Part shown: in pieces, positions 42,259 through 51,826 of the stretch
How positions within the stretch are numbered: position 1 is the first letter of the stretch
Layout: the number at the start of each line of letters is the position of its first letter
Assembly (NCBI GenBank): GCA_021734255.1
Contig: JAIPJM010000002.1
Location: 1 to 64,000 of the forward strand
From: Fidelibacterota bacterium
GTDB taxonomy: Bacteria; Fidelibacterota; UBA8477; JABMPR01
Reading direction: 5' to 3'
Length of the DNA: 64,000 nt
The notes under the pieces: model-generated
Told to the model about the DNA's origin: nothing
The model's input: the letters and a program-made list of their open reading frames with translations, nothing else
The model's database searches: none
Program-made: the position numbers and the translations under genes

Positions 42259-44682
42259 CTATTTAAGATAGGTGATTCGTTGCACGTGATGTTGCGTCCC
42301 CCCTGTGATCTGAAGTAGATACAGGCCCGAACTAATAGCGCTATTGGAAAAGGATTGAAGCGAGAGATTGTTATTCCCTGCCTGCAATTCTTCTTGAGAA
42401 TGATACACCCGTTGGCCCTTCATATTATAAATATTCAAGCTGACCTGCATCGACTCTGGTGATTGAATCTCAATCCTGAACGCAGAATTAAATGGGTTAG
42501 GATAAGCCGGAGATACGCGAAAAGTCTCAGGGATCTCAATTTCAGGTACGCGATCCACGGTCTGCTCAAAGTAATCCAACACCCGAGCCATGATCGCTGT
42601 TCTTGATGCTTCAGGGTATATGGTCTCCAAACCTACGGATAAGTAAACCAGGCTACTCGTTATATAGCTCGAGCCAAACGTGCCTGTGTACTGGATCCCT
42701 GCGCCGCCATTCGTGGTGTAATCGGCGCCACTGAATGTCAGGTTGGAGGCAGCGCCCCCAACGGGTTTGATGCCATCCGGATAATCCACATCGTAAGTGC
42801 CGTGGGTTCCATCATCAAAGGTGAGTGGTCCAAGACTGTTGAATATCCCCTGTGGTGATGGTTGCATGGTATAGCTGGCAGCGTCATCAACAATATAATC
42901 AGCCTTCAGATAGTCGCGATAGAATGCCTGATCGTTGATATCCCCAGACCGCTCCAGATCCCATCCGATCTCTGATCCGGAAACCATGAAGCGACCACCG
43001 CCATCCAGATAATCCATGACCATGGCTTGCTCCAGCGCTGAAAACGATTCGTTAATTGTGGCTTCTTCCCCACTGATCCAATCCACGATGTCATATTCAG
43101 ACAGATTCACTTTCCCCGATTCCACCGCTTCGTTACTGGTCGAACTAAAGCTGTAGCCATTGGCATGAATGGCTTCCCCATGCTGAATGATATAATCAAG
43201 ATTATTTACGGTGCCACTGCTTCTGTCAAATCCTTGAACAATGAGTACGCGGGTACTTTTTGAGCCAATACCAAGAGCCAGGGTTTCTGAAAAACCGCTG
43301 CTGCCATATGTGTTCCTATTCCGCACCTTTAGAAAAGTCACGGTACCTGTGGGCAGGTCCTTTATAGGAAAGGACGGGAATCCGGAGCTGTCAGCCAGGG
43401 TATAATTGACGCCATCAGTACTGGTATGGATCTCATATTGATCGGTGTGGGAGGATGGTGCACAATTGATCAGGGCGCTGTCACCCCCCAGGTATTCTAC
43501 TGAAAAATAGGGCGAAGCTATGGGTGGTGAATCTGCCCCAAAAGCGTCCTGGAGCCCACCCCAGATCTCAGGTCGTCCACCGTCATATCCCAGGGCCCAT
43601 ATCCCAATTCCCTTGATACCCTTCACTTTGGCATAATTGTACTTGGTTGACAGACTCAGGCTGTCATCATACCAGACCTGATGGATCTCGCCATTGTTGT
43701 AATTATACCAGGCTGCTTGGATTGTGTTATCATACTGCTTATCGTTTGACAGGGCTTGTGGTTCTGCATTATAATAGAAAACGGAGGAGCCATTTCGATC
43801 AGCGAGCACCGATGCCCCTTTGTCAGTACTGGTGACCGGGAAATCAATCCCATACCAGGGCAGCCCCAGAATGAGTTGAGATCCATCGCCACCTGTCTTG
43901 CTTAGATAATCCTCGATCGTGCGCGTGATGTGCCAACTGGAGCGTCCCTCATTCAAAGGTGAAAGCGGACCTGCATTCGCACTCCCACTATAATAATACC
44001 CATAGGCCATGATCATGAGTCCATCTGAATTATCGGACAGATAGTTATAATCGTAGGACCCCCACCAGTCGACTGATGGCATGGCGATACTTACCTCGGA
44101 TCCGGGGATCTGGTCGTGAAATGCCTGGGTGAGATCATGGATAAAGGTATTGAAATGTTCCCGGGAAGCAGATTTCACAAACTCAAAATCGATATTCACC
44201 CCATCTGCATTCCCAGCAGAAACCCGAGCGATCAGATTGTCAATTGCAGTCTGCCGATAGGTGGCACTTCCAAGCAGTGTGGCAATACTGGCATCATCAA
44301 AAAGTGTGACTGTGACAATGACTTTGACGCCATTCGCATGGGCCTTGTCTACCAAACTATGTATGGGCCAACCGTGGGCATTATCAATACCACCAGAAGC
44401 ATTCATTGCCAGTCCAAACCATGCCAGATGGGTCAGGACCTGATAATTGTAATTATTCCAGGCGGTTCCATTCCAGTACGGATGATATCCAAATACAACA
44501 TGACTGGGAGATCGTAGCCCCTGTTTCGAAAGGCTCCCGGATAATTCAGTAGCTGATTCTAACTCCTGAGGAATCTCGCGGCCACCAAAGCGCAGCATGT
44601 GCTCCTCATGTGGTGCTATACTCCCCTCATCACCGAACAGCAATGAGCCAATGGCCAGCAGTAAAAACGAGAGACGGATCAT
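42259..44682 (-). CDS. Secreted GH18 glycosidase with type IX-type sorting tail
   Basis: This 807-residue enzyme has a signal peptide (to about 17) and a GH18 barrel (about 60-370). The catalytic strand reads DGVNIDFE, with proton donor E167 and D160/D165. The N at 163 instead of D is usual in the SleL/YaaH-type group that cuts peptidoglycan at GlcNAc. An FN3-like module (about 375-460) follows. A second region (about 470-715) begins VLIVQGFDRSSG and may bind sugars. The last 80 residues (SPAYPNPFN, then strands to VQRITYLK) are a Por/type IX C-terminal sorting domain. It lies exactly between two NamZ genes: one base from copy 2, 9 bp from copy 1. Confidence 0.92.
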   Translation of the reverse strand: MIRLSFLLLAIGSLLFGDEGSIAPHEEHMLRFGGREIPQELESATELSGSLSKQGLRSPSHVVFGYHPYWNGTAWNNYNYQVLTHLAWFGLAMNASGGIDNAHGWPIHSLVDKAHANGVKVIVTVTLFDDASIATLLGSATYRQTAIDNLIARVSAGNADGVNIDFEFVKSASREHFNTFIHDLTQAFHDQIPGSEVSIAMPSVDWWGSYDYNYLSDNSDGLMIMAYGYYYSGSANAGPLSPLNEGRSSWHITRTIEDYLSKTGGDGSQLILGLPWYGIDFPVTSTDKGASVLADRNGSSVFYYNAEPQALSNDKQYDNTIQAAWYNYNNGEIHQVWYDDSLSLSTKYNYAKVKGIKGIGIWALGYDGGRPEIWGGLQDAFGADSPPIASPYFSVEYLGGDSALINCAPSSHTDQYEIHTSTDGVNYTLADSSGFPSFPIKDLPTGTVTFLKVRNRNTYGSSGFSETLALGIGSKSTRVLIVQGFDRSSGTVNNLDYIIQHGEAIHANGYSFSSTSNEAVESGKVNLSEYDIVDWISGEEATINESFSALEQAMVMDYLDGGGRFMVSGSEIGWDLERSGDINDQAFYRDYLKADYIVDDAASYTMQPSPQGIFNSLGPLTFDDGTHGTYDVDYPDGIKPVGGAASNLTFSGADYTTNGGAGIQYTGTFGSSYITSSLVYLSVGLETIYPEASRTAIMARVLDYFEQTVDRVPEIEIPETFRVSPAYPNPFNSAFRIEIQSPESMQVSLNIYNMKGQRVYHSQEELQAGNNNLSLQSFSNSAISSGLYLLQITGGTQHHVQRITYLK

Positions 44683-45978
44683 CTAGTTATACAGCAGGTA
44701 TTTCTGTCGTAGTTGCTCGAACTGAGCCAGTTCATCCTGCCAGGACTTTTGCATTTCCAGCGGATCCTGTCCTGCTTGAATGGCTTCACGGATGGCGTCA
44801 CTACCGGTAACCTTGGCGAACATACTCCAGCGATTCTCTTTTTCGAACAGATCGATCTCAGGGTATAGTTCCTGGTGAACCGACATGAGAAGCAGCCCGG
44901 TCACATATGGGTTGAATTTGACGGGATCTGTCACATGGATCTGGACACCACCACAGGTTTGACCTTTATGCCTGCCGTAATAGGGCTTGAAAAATGTAGG
45001 TCGATAGGTCACACCCGTTCCCGCTTTTGCCTGCAGGGCTCGGGCATACTCGTGGGGATTGGTGATCCAGGGACCACCTGCAAATTCAAATGGGACGGTG
45101 GTCCCGACTCCCTCTGACAGCATCTGAAGTTCGCCATAGGTTCCAGTTGCGATCATGGGTAAAATGGTTGCCGCATCCGGTACATGGGGAGAGGTTGGCA
45201 CCCACGGTAAACCAGTATCCTCGAACCACATGCCTCTGGACCAACCCTGCATTTTGACAATTTCCAGATCGCAGTTGATATCATATTCCGAATTAAATAA
45301 TAAAGCCAATTCTCCGATGGTCATGGCATGCCTGTAAGGTATTGGGTATAAGCCAACAAAGCTGGAGATCCCCTCATCGATAAGATTGCCTTCCATCTGG
45401 ACACCATTGACGGGATTGGGTCGGTCCAGGACGACGACTTTCTTCCCTGCCATTGCAGCAGCTTCCATGAGGTAAGCCATCGAATAGATATACGTATAGG
45501 AACGCACGCCAATATCCTGAATATCGAATAAGACTACATCCAGATCTGCGATCAGTTCAGCTATCTCCTTGGGATTTTTCCGGTACGTGGTCTTGGAGAT
45601 AATGCCCGAGTCAACATCCTTTTCAGAACCAATGGCGTCACCGGCATTTTCGGCTCCAAACAGTCCATGTTCAGGAGAAAGTAGCAATTGTAGGTCGATC
45701 TGCTCCTTGAGCAGATCAATACCATGTATCAGGTTGTGGTCCACGCAGGTTTGATTTGCAAGCAGACCATACTTTTGTGCGTCATCACTATGATCCTGGG
45801 CAAGGAATACCTCAAGACCAGAAAGCACGTTCACCTCCTGTGGATGAGCGATAGGTTCATAATCCCTGACGACGGGCGTTACAGGTGCCTGAGTGGTGGC
45901 ACAGGAAAAAACAAATAATAACATCGGTAGTAATAGCAAATAGCGAAATTTGCTTCTACTCTGTGTGTACCTAAACAT
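44683..45978 (-). CDS. NamZ-like exo-beta-N-acetylmuramidase (DUF1343, GH171), copy 2
   Basis: A 431-residue paralogue of the gene at 40939. A lipoprotein-type signal ends LLFVFSCATT. GLLANQTCVD, LLLSPEHGLFGAENAGD, VLFDIQDIGVRSYTYIY and VVLDRPNPVNG line up with copy 1. It is the promoter-proximal gene of the four-gene operon (NamZ2, GH18, NamZ1, AmpG). The stop touches the GH18 start. Having two NamZ copies suggests that both chain ends or two wall types are processed. Confidence 0.9.
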   Translation of the reverse strand: MFRYTQSRSKFRYLLLLPMLLFVFSCATTQAPVTPVVRDYEPIAHPQEVNVLSGLEVFLAQDHSDDAQKYGLLANQTCVDHNLIHGIDLLKEQIDLQLLLSPEHGLFGAENAGDAIGSEKDVDSGIISKTTYRKNPKEIAELIADLDVVLFDIQDIGVRSYTYIYSMAYLMEAAAMAGKKVVVLDRPNPVNGVQMEGNLIDEGISSFVGLYPIPYRHAMTIGELALLFNSEYDINCDLEIVKMQGWSRGMWFEDTGLPWVPTSPHVPDAATILPMIATGTYGELQMLSEGVGTTVPFEFAGGPWITNPHEYARALQAKAGTGVTYRPTFFKPYYGRHKGQTCGGVQIHVTDPVKFNPYVTGLLLMSVHQELYPEIDLFEKENRWSMFAKVTGSDAIREAIQAGQDPLEMQKSWQDELAQFEQLRQKYLLYN

Positions 45979-46108
45979 GGGAAAAACTCCTTATATTGGT
46001 GTAAACTAGGTTTGTACATACATTTAACAAACACTATTTACGGATTGCCGCAAGGATGACCTAAAATTAAGACCTGAACGGATCAGATGATATAGAAAGA
46101 TTGTTCGA

Positions 46109-47404
46109 TTACAGGTTTTCCAGGGTAGTTCCTGGGTAATAGTGCGAGAGGATATCCCTGTAATTGATCCCCTCCAGTGCCATACCCAATGCGCCCATTT
46201 GACACAGCCCTACACCATGTCCCCAACCGACGCCTTTGAGTGCAATGTGATCGTCCGACTCGAGTGTTTTACTATTCATGACAATGAATGCCGATGAATA
46301 CAAGAAAGATTCGCTAAGCATCTGTCGAATCCCATATTCAGACACCAGTTTTTGTTCAACTGCATGACCATGTGTGTCTAGACCCTGCAAATAAACATAT
46401 TTAGCCCTGGCACTGGCCCCTCGCTCACCGACTTGAAGACCGGTGATCTTTGTCCAGCTCAGGTCGTGATACTTTTTCAGATTAGCCAGTAGAAGCTGCT
46501 TTTCCACCACTTGTTCCCAGCGGTAATAGCTCCCGGAGACATCGACCTTGCCCAGCATACCAGCCAGATCAACGGATTCAAATCGCTTTGAGGAGCAGTA
46601 GGCATCCATATAATTCCACAGGCGTTGAAAATCATCGACAGCCAGGCCTTCCAGGGGCTCAGGGCCATCCCAGAAATGGGTAAGGTAAGGGACTGTCCCG
46701 CCCTCCCATACTGTATCATAATCCTCAGCCATGCCCCCGCAATTCTTAGAATATCTGGCATCAATGACCGCATTCTCATAGGTCAGCACTTCACCTCTGG
46801 TATCGAGCGCTGCTTTCAGGGAGTGCTCAGTCAAATAGGTCGTTCCCTGGTACCGCTGGCAGCAGTCATCATTACACACATCAAAGCCGGCGTCCAGATG
46901 CTTTGCTTCAGCCAGTGCCAAGGACCAGCAGCGTGCGACCACTGTCTGAGCAGCGAGTAGATCATCAGGTGCCTCAGCACCCATTTCTGAAGTTGCTACG
47001 CAGGCAACGTAGGCTTCCACATCCAGCGTATTGATGAGTTTAAAGTTGCCCTTCTCAATTGTGATCGTCAGTTGGCCCGGCAGATAGACCGGGATCTGCT
47101 TTTCCCAATGGAAGCCACGGCCAGCGATGACTGGGTCGACCTTGATACCAGAGCGTGATGATAGTGAATCGACCTGATCTGAAGCAGTGATTATTAGTTC
47201 AGTGAGAACCTGATCAGTCTGCGATACGGAAAATGAGTCTGTATCTGCTGACAGGTTCAGCGTACAACTGTTTTGGGGAATACTGGCTGAACTCTCTACA
47301 TCCAGCGACTCAGCCCAATGCAGGGTAAGTTCTTTGATACCATCCTCAGGCAGGATGATCCCCACCCGGATCAGATCACTGTTCAATCCACTCGAGATAG
47401 GCAT
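46109..47404 (-). CDS. SpoIID/LytB-domain protein
   Basis: SpoIID-type proteins cut denuded glycan strands, and LytB-type relatives stimulate amidases. The SpoIID core is at about residues 120-400: NTLDVEAYVACVATSEMGAEAP, VARCWSLA, a cysteine-rich insert (CNDDCCQRYQG), TRGEVLTY and the GVGWGHGVGLCQMGALGMA end. No obvious signal peptide follows the annotated start, and the frame overlaps the upstream kinase by 29 bp. A TTG seven codons in is an alternative start. It is probably co-transcribed with the kinase, not with NamZ2 (130 bp gap). Activity on the cell's own wall would require export by an unknown route. Confidence 0.85.
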   Translation of the reverse strand: MPISSGLNSDLIRVGIILPEDGIKELTLHWAESLDVESSASIPQNSCTLNLSADTDSFSVSQTDQVLTELIITASDQVDSLSSRSGIKVDPVIAGRGFHWEKQIPVYLPGQLTITIEKGNFKLINTLDVEAYVACVATSEMGAEAPDDLLAAQTVVARCWSLALAEAKHLDAGFDVCNDDCCQRYQGTTYLTEHSLKAALDTRGEVLTYENAVIDARYSKNCGGMAEDYDTVWEGGTVPYLTHFWDGPEPLEGLAVDDFQRLWNYMDAYCSSKRFESVDLAGMLGKVDVSGSYYRWEQVVEKQLLLANLKKYHDLSWTKITGLQVGERGASARAKYVYLQGLDTHGHAVEQKLVSEYGIRQMLSESFLYSSAFIVMNSKTLESDDHIALKGVGWGHGVGLCQMGALGMALEGINYRDILSHYYPGTTLENL

Positions 47405-48572
47405 CGACTGCGGCCCCTAATGCAGGTGCGTGTCTTAATTCAGAATTAATGATGAGGTCGTCCCTCAATCGATTGGTCTTGGTCAAGTATTCACCCTTGA
47501 TCGCCTGGGGAAGATCGGAAGCATGGATCATACGCCCCAGCTTCTCATTAACAGGATCATTCAACAGTGAATCAAATTTCTTAAATTCCCAGATATCTCC
47601 CAGTCGTTGTCCAATAACGATCCGTTCGAAGACCTTGCCGAGGTGATCATGCTCCGTCTCAAGGACGCGTTTTTTATCCAGAAAATGAGTTTCCGGTGCA
47701 CCAACCGCCAGGGTTCGGATCCTATGGTAGAGGAGGTCGGCCAGGGCCTGAGCTGTTTCTTCTACGATCTCCGCCGCGGCTTCCTCACCCCCCAATGCTC
47801 GTTCAAATATCTGCCAGGGGTAAACTTCATTCAACTGAAGTTGCTCCTGGGTAGTCCCCGTCAGGTGTGCATAGCGCGTCTGGATTCCTTTTGCTGAGAG
47901 AAGGTTCTCATAGGTCTCTTTTTCGGTGGCCTTCATTTCCCAGGTTTTACCTATCCATTGTTTGCATTCATCAAAGGGAACAATCGCTTTATCCAGGAGC
48001 ATGGCATCTGCGATACCAGTCCCACCACCGAAGTAGTACGCAGAGTTAACACCACGCATGCCACCATGGTCCCCCCAGCGTTCGCCCAAGCCACAATAAT
48101 CAGCATCACTACCAATGGCGTGAATTCTGTTCAGGTTCTTAAAGCCTTCTTTTTTCAGTTGCTTCTCAAGTTGGCCCAGAAACTGAGGCATTCGTGGTCC
48201 ATTTGCCATGGCGGAAATGCCCCGTTTATCTTTGGTCTTCAATCCGGGCAAGCCCACTCCAATAATGACTTCATTTCCATTGCTTCCATTCAGAATGGTC
48301 TTAATGGCTTTGGTGAAGCTATCAAGAACAGCTTTTTCCTGTTGAGCTTCAGTCTTGGTTTGCTCTATCTTCCCACCGGCATTGTGTTCCTTGATCTGCC
48401 TGGAAAGAACAATAGGTTTGAAACTAGATCGGTAATGATCAGAGCTCTCATACGTGACTTCGATAAATGGTTTAAGAGCAACAAACCGCATCGGGTTTGT
48501 AAGGATGTCCACCTTGTGGACAAGAACTTTGGATGCTCCCCCATCTATTCCAATGAGAGTAATATCATCCAT
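47376..48572 (-). CDS. BadF/BcrA-type sugar kinase (GlcNAc/MurNAc kinase-like)
   Basis: This ASKHA-fold ATPase has IGIDGGASKV (phosphate 1) and YYFGGGTGIADAML (adenosine or phosphate 2). BadF-family members near wall genes (NagK, MurK type) phosphorylate GlcNAc or MurNAc. No CxxC cluster for an Fe-S activator (as in benzoyl-CoA reductase) is seen, which favours a sugar kinase. The start at 48572 is set by GAGGT 5 bases upstream. It overlaps the glycosyltransferase end by 8 bp and the SpoIID start by 29 bp. The exact sugar is inference from neighbours. Confidence 0.75.
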   Translation of the reverse strand: MDDITLIGIDGGASKVLVHKVDILTNPMRFVALKPFIEVTYESSDHYRSSFKPIVLSRQIKEHNAGGKIEQTKTEAQQEKAVLDSFTKAIKTILNGSNGNEVIIGVGLPGLKTKDKRGISAMANGPRMPQFLGQLEKQLKKEGFKNLNRIHAIGSDADYCGLGERWGDHGGMRGVNSAYYFGGGTGIADAMLLDKAIVPFDECKQWIGKTWEMKATEKETYENLLSAKGIQTRYAHLTGTTQEQLQLNEVYPWQIFERALGGEEAAAEIVEETAQALADLLYHRIRTLAVGAPETHFLDKKRVLETEHDHLGKVFERIVIGQRLGDIWEFKKFDSLLNDPVNEKLGRMIHASDLPQAIKGEYLTKTNRLRDDLIINSELRHAPALGAAVDAYLEWIEQ

Positions 48573-50028
48573 GTGATACCTCATTCATTATTTGACGTCT
48601 GATGATGGCCTCGCGGCGCATCTCATCCTTGGCGTTATTATTTCTATCAACTGTTACCTGGTCAATATTATGATCGGTTCCCCCACCATGGCGGATCACT
48701 TTGTAGACTGGGTCCCATACGCGACCGATCCGATGATGCTCACTCATCCGGGAAACAAATTCATAATCTTCACCATAATTGCGAGCAAAGGGAGTGGTGT
48801 TCATATCGAGATATCCAAGGTCTCTGGCTAACTCCACGTAGAAGGAACGCGGCGCTCCAGCACCGTTGATCCTCAAGAGATTGTTTCTGCCATTTTCCTC
48901 AGTCCATTCATCATGGGTTACAACCGGAATGGACTCCATGCGGTGGATTTCTCCAGTTTTTTCGTCCTTTTCATAGACTTCGTACGATCCGATCACCATC
49001 CCGATCTTCTGGTCAGCTTCAAATACCTTCGCGATAGCTTCTACAGCACCAACAGTGAGTTGGTCATCTGAATCCAACTGGACATAGAATTTGCCTCGGG
49101 CTTTCTTTAAGCCAGAATTAATACAGAGACCAATATTGTTGATATCAAGAATGATCAACTGTACCTCAGGTTTATCTGCTTCATACAACTCACCACCAGG
49201 TAAGTATTTCTGAACGGCGGGAACGGTTGGATCGGCTTCCCCACCGTTGACGACAACGATAACCTCCACGTCTTTCACCGTCTGAGACAGCACGGATTCG
49301 ATCGCATCACCAATAAACTCAGGTCGATTGTTCACAGGAATGATCACACTGGCTGTCAGCTCGTAATCCTTATCTGCATAGGGAACAGCGGAATAGAATT
49401 CACCAGGAGCGAGATAAGCGTTTATCCGTTTTAAATGACTACTCACAATGGCTTCACATTCCAACTGGGAATCTTTGCTTGCCATAAGATAATCAAAAAC
49501 ATTCTGCCCATCCTTTGCGCTATAGACCTTATACGGGGATCCTGCATAGCGATTGGCAATGTGGACAAGCTCTCCAACTTCACTCAGTCGTAAACGGAGC
49601 TCGTAGAAGAAATGCTGTTTTGTGGTCTCATCTAAAGGGAGTACCTGTCGTGCTTTTTCTAGATTAATGAGCCAGACCTTACCATAATCGGTATTATCTC
49701 TTACCCGACCCAGGTGGTGATCAAGCAGGTGCTCATCATGACGTGTACCGTTATCATCTACTTCATAGTCTGCGTAGATCATGGACCAATCGCTTGAGAC
49801 CTCCGCAACCAGCTCATATAGATCCCGGGCACTTTGTTTAAATTCCACCTTGTTGGCTCGCCCATCTACCAGGAGAACTGAATCCCCTTCGGAATTTTGA
49901 ATTTTTTCACTAAATGTTGTCGCAGTCAGGTCATCAGGATCGATGGTGTCAATCTGGGACTCTGGAAAAGACTTTTGAAAGTTCGTCACACCGTGGTCTT
50001 TGTCACCACTGATCATTAGGATATTCAA
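48565..50028 (-). CDS. Family 2 glycosyltransferase with N-terminal extension
   Basis: The TTG start at 50028 has AAGGAG 7 bases upstream. The frame to 50100 has no ribosome site. Residues 1-225 form an unrecognised domain that begins MNILMISGDKDHG, like a glycosyltransferase B N-terminus. The GT2 core (about 230-480) has ASVIIPVNNRPEFIGDAIES, VEVIVVVNGG, QLDSDDQL (DxD metal site) and GEDYEFVSRMSEHHRIG (acceptor base). It likely builds a cell-surface or wall polysaccharide. It is the first of three overlapping genes (GT, kinase, SpoIID). Confidence 0.85.
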   Translation of the reverse strand: MNILMISGDKDHGVTNFQKSFPESQIDTIDPDDLTATTFSEKIQNSEGDSVLLVDGRANKVEFKQSARDLYELVAEVSSDWSMIYADYEVDDNGTRHDEHLLDHHLGRVRDNTDYGKVWLINLEKARQVLPLDETTKQHFFYELRLRLSEVGELVHIANRYAGSPYKVYSAKDGQNVFDYLMASKDSQLECEAIVSSHLKRINAYLAPGEFYSAVPYADKDYELTASVIIPVNNRPEFIGDAIESVLSQTVKDVEVIVVVNGGEADPTVPAVQKYLPGGELYEADKPEVQLIILDINNIGLCINSGLKKARGKFYVQLDSDDQLTVGAVEAIAKVFEADQKIGMVIGSYEVYEKDEKTGEIHRMESIPVVTHDEWTEENGRNNLLRINGAGAPRSFYVELARDLGYLDMNTTPFARNYGEDYEFVSRMSEHHRIGRVWDPVYKVIRHGGGTDHNIDQVTVDRNNNAKDEMRREAIIRRQIMNEVSHG

Positions 50029-50228
50029 GATTGGAACTCCTTCAGCACACATAATCAAGGAAGCGTCGACATAGCTCTTCATCAGAGGCAACACTTCCAT
50101 AGCTCTGATGTAGCGATGGAGTTAATAAATATTTAAGGAAATTCAACTCTTTTTTGTTGATATGGGGTAATCGGGTATCTCTCTCATGTTTTTCTTCACA
50201 AGGTGAGGAACCTTTTCTTAATATTGAG

Positions 50229-51311
50229 TTAATCGATCAGATGGATTCTTTGCACACGCCTGGAGATGCCGCAGCAGACCTCGTACGGTATGGTACCCAG
50301 ACGGTCAGCCACATCAGCTATGCTCACGGGACGCTTATCACCACCCAGCACGGTAAAATAAGTGCCTGGCTCAATGCGTTTATGCCCCAGGTCGATCATA
50401 ATGTGATCCATGGTTACGGTACCCACCACTGGAAATTCTTCATCATTCAGTGAGACGGACCCATTATTCGTGAGTAAACGATTGTAGCCATCCGCGTAGC
50501 CAATTCTCAGTGTGCCGATATTGGTGTCCCGGTCGGCATGCCATTTCTCAGCATAACTGACAGGCTCTCCGGCTTTGACCTGGTCTACGCGTACCAGCGG
50601 AGCGATCACCTGCATTGCCGGTCTTAATGCTGCCTGGTGGCTACCTCCGGGAGACGTATCGTAGCCGTACAATCCGATTCCGAGGCGCATGGCATCATAA
50701 GTATTAAAATCATCATGCAGCATGGCGGCACTGTTTGACATGTGGACTAAACCACGAAAGCCAAGCGTACGAATATCGCTGACAAAGGATTCAAATAAAG
50801 CACGCTGCTTTTCGAATTGCCTGTGAGAGGCGGTGTCTGACGATGAGAAGTGACTATAAACACCAACGATATTCAGGTTTGAGTATTTGTTCTTTATTAG
50901 GAGCCGTGCTTCCTCGGGACTGACTCCCAACCGATTCATCCCAGTATTCACATTGAGGTGAACATCAATGGTCTTTCCAGTATTGCCTAGTGCTTCTGCA
51001 TGTTCCATCGAGACAAGGGTGAGAATGGCCCGCTCCGGCAACTGGTCTAGCTCTGAAGTAAAAACCCGTGAAAAAATAAGTGTAGATACAGCCGGTAAGC
51101 TGGCAGCCAGTTCCCGGGCTTCCTGAAGAGTAGCGACTGCAAAGAGGTCAACCTCTTCCAGTTCATGTAAGTGCTTACTTACTTCAAGTGCACCGTGGCC
51201 ATAAGCATTCGCTTTGACAACAGGGATGATCTTGCTCTTCCCCATGCGTTCTTTAAAAAATTGGTAGTTGCTGCTGATCGCTTTAAGCGAGACCTGACAG
51301 ATGGCTTCCAT
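50229..51311 (-). CDS. alr: Alanine racemase
   Basis: A PLP enzyme that makes D-alanine for peptidoglycan. The PLP lysine is in PVVKANAYGHGA, the catalytic tyrosine in DAMRLGIGLYGY-type context, and GTVTMDHIMIDLG is conserved. Start 51311 is used because the longer frame (51350) begins inside the hup terminator. At 360 residues the length is normal. It shares direction with hup but is separated from it by a strong terminator. Its place beside wall genes fits its role. Confidence 0.95.
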   Translation of the reverse strand: MEAICQVSLKAISSNYQFFKERMGKSKIIPVVKANAYGHGALEVSKHLHELEEVDLFAVATLQEARELAASLPAVSTLIFSRVFTSELDQLPERAILTLVSMEHAEALGNTGKTIDVHLNVNTGMNRLGVSPEEARLLIKNKYSNLNIVGVYSHFSSSDTASHRQFEKQRALFESFVSDIRTLGFRGLVHMSNSAAMLHDDFNTYDAMRLGIGLYGYDTSPGGSHQAALRPAMQVIAPLVRVDQVKAGEPVSYAEKWHADRDTNIGTLRIGYADGYNRLLTNNGSVSLNDEEFPVVGTVTMDHIMIDLGHKRIEPGTYFTVLGGDKRPVSIADVADRLGTIPYEVCCGISRRVQRIHLID

Positions 51312-51333
51312 ATCCCAACTCCAGATAGAAAAA

Positions 51334-51361
51334 GGGCGTGAAAAAATCACGCCCTTTTTTT
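51334..51361 (-). terminator. Intrinsic terminator of hup
   Basis: GGGCGTG (51334-51340) pairs perfectly with CACGCCC (51348-51354). T5 follows on the minus strand and T7 on the + strand. It lies 22 bp past the hup stop and 23 bp before alr, so alr needs readthrough or its own promoter. Confidence 0.9.
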
Positions 51362-51382
51362 ATTGATGTACAAGCAAGGTGT

Positions 51383-51655
51383 TTAGTTAACGGAGTCTTT
51401 TAAACCCTTACCAGCTTTAAAACGAGGAACGTTCATTGCAGGTACATTGATCGGCTCACCCGTACGTGGGTTCCGAGCAACTCTAGCTGCACGAGCTGAT
51501 ACGTCGAAAGTTCCGAAGCCTACTAGAGCAAGTTTGTTGCCAGATTTCAGGGAATTAGTAACAGCGCCTGTAAAAGCACCAAGTGCTTTCTCAGCCTCCA
51601 CTTTTGTAATTCCTGCATCGGCTGCCATCTTTGCAATTAATTCAGCTTTGTTCAT
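51383..51655 (-). CDS. hup: HU family DNA-binding protein
   Basis: This 90-residue histone-like protein bends DNA and compacts the nucleoid. MNKAELIAKMA, GFGTFDVSARAARVARNPRTG and PRFKAGKGLKD are classic HU. The beta arms carry RNPRTGEPI. A single gene with a strong terminator, and GGAGGAAAC before the start. The T-rich upstream region (51656-51826) shows no further gene. Confidence 0.97.
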   Translation of the reverse strand: MNKAELIAKMAADAGITKVEAEKALGAFTGAVTNSLKSGNKLALVGFGTFDVSARAARVARNPRTGEPINVPAMNVPRFKAGKGLKDSVN

Positions 51656-51826
51656 TGGTGTTTCCTCCTTGTTGTTTTCTTAAAAGAATTTTTCCTGCAT
51701 ATAGTTACTCGAGTCTATTCTCATGAGAATGTCTCAAGTCGGTGCAAACCCTTATCCATCTTAGGATAACGTTAAAAAGGTAAGGGGTCAGTTTTGAAAG
51801 TCAAGCAGTTATTCCGCTCAAGCAAT

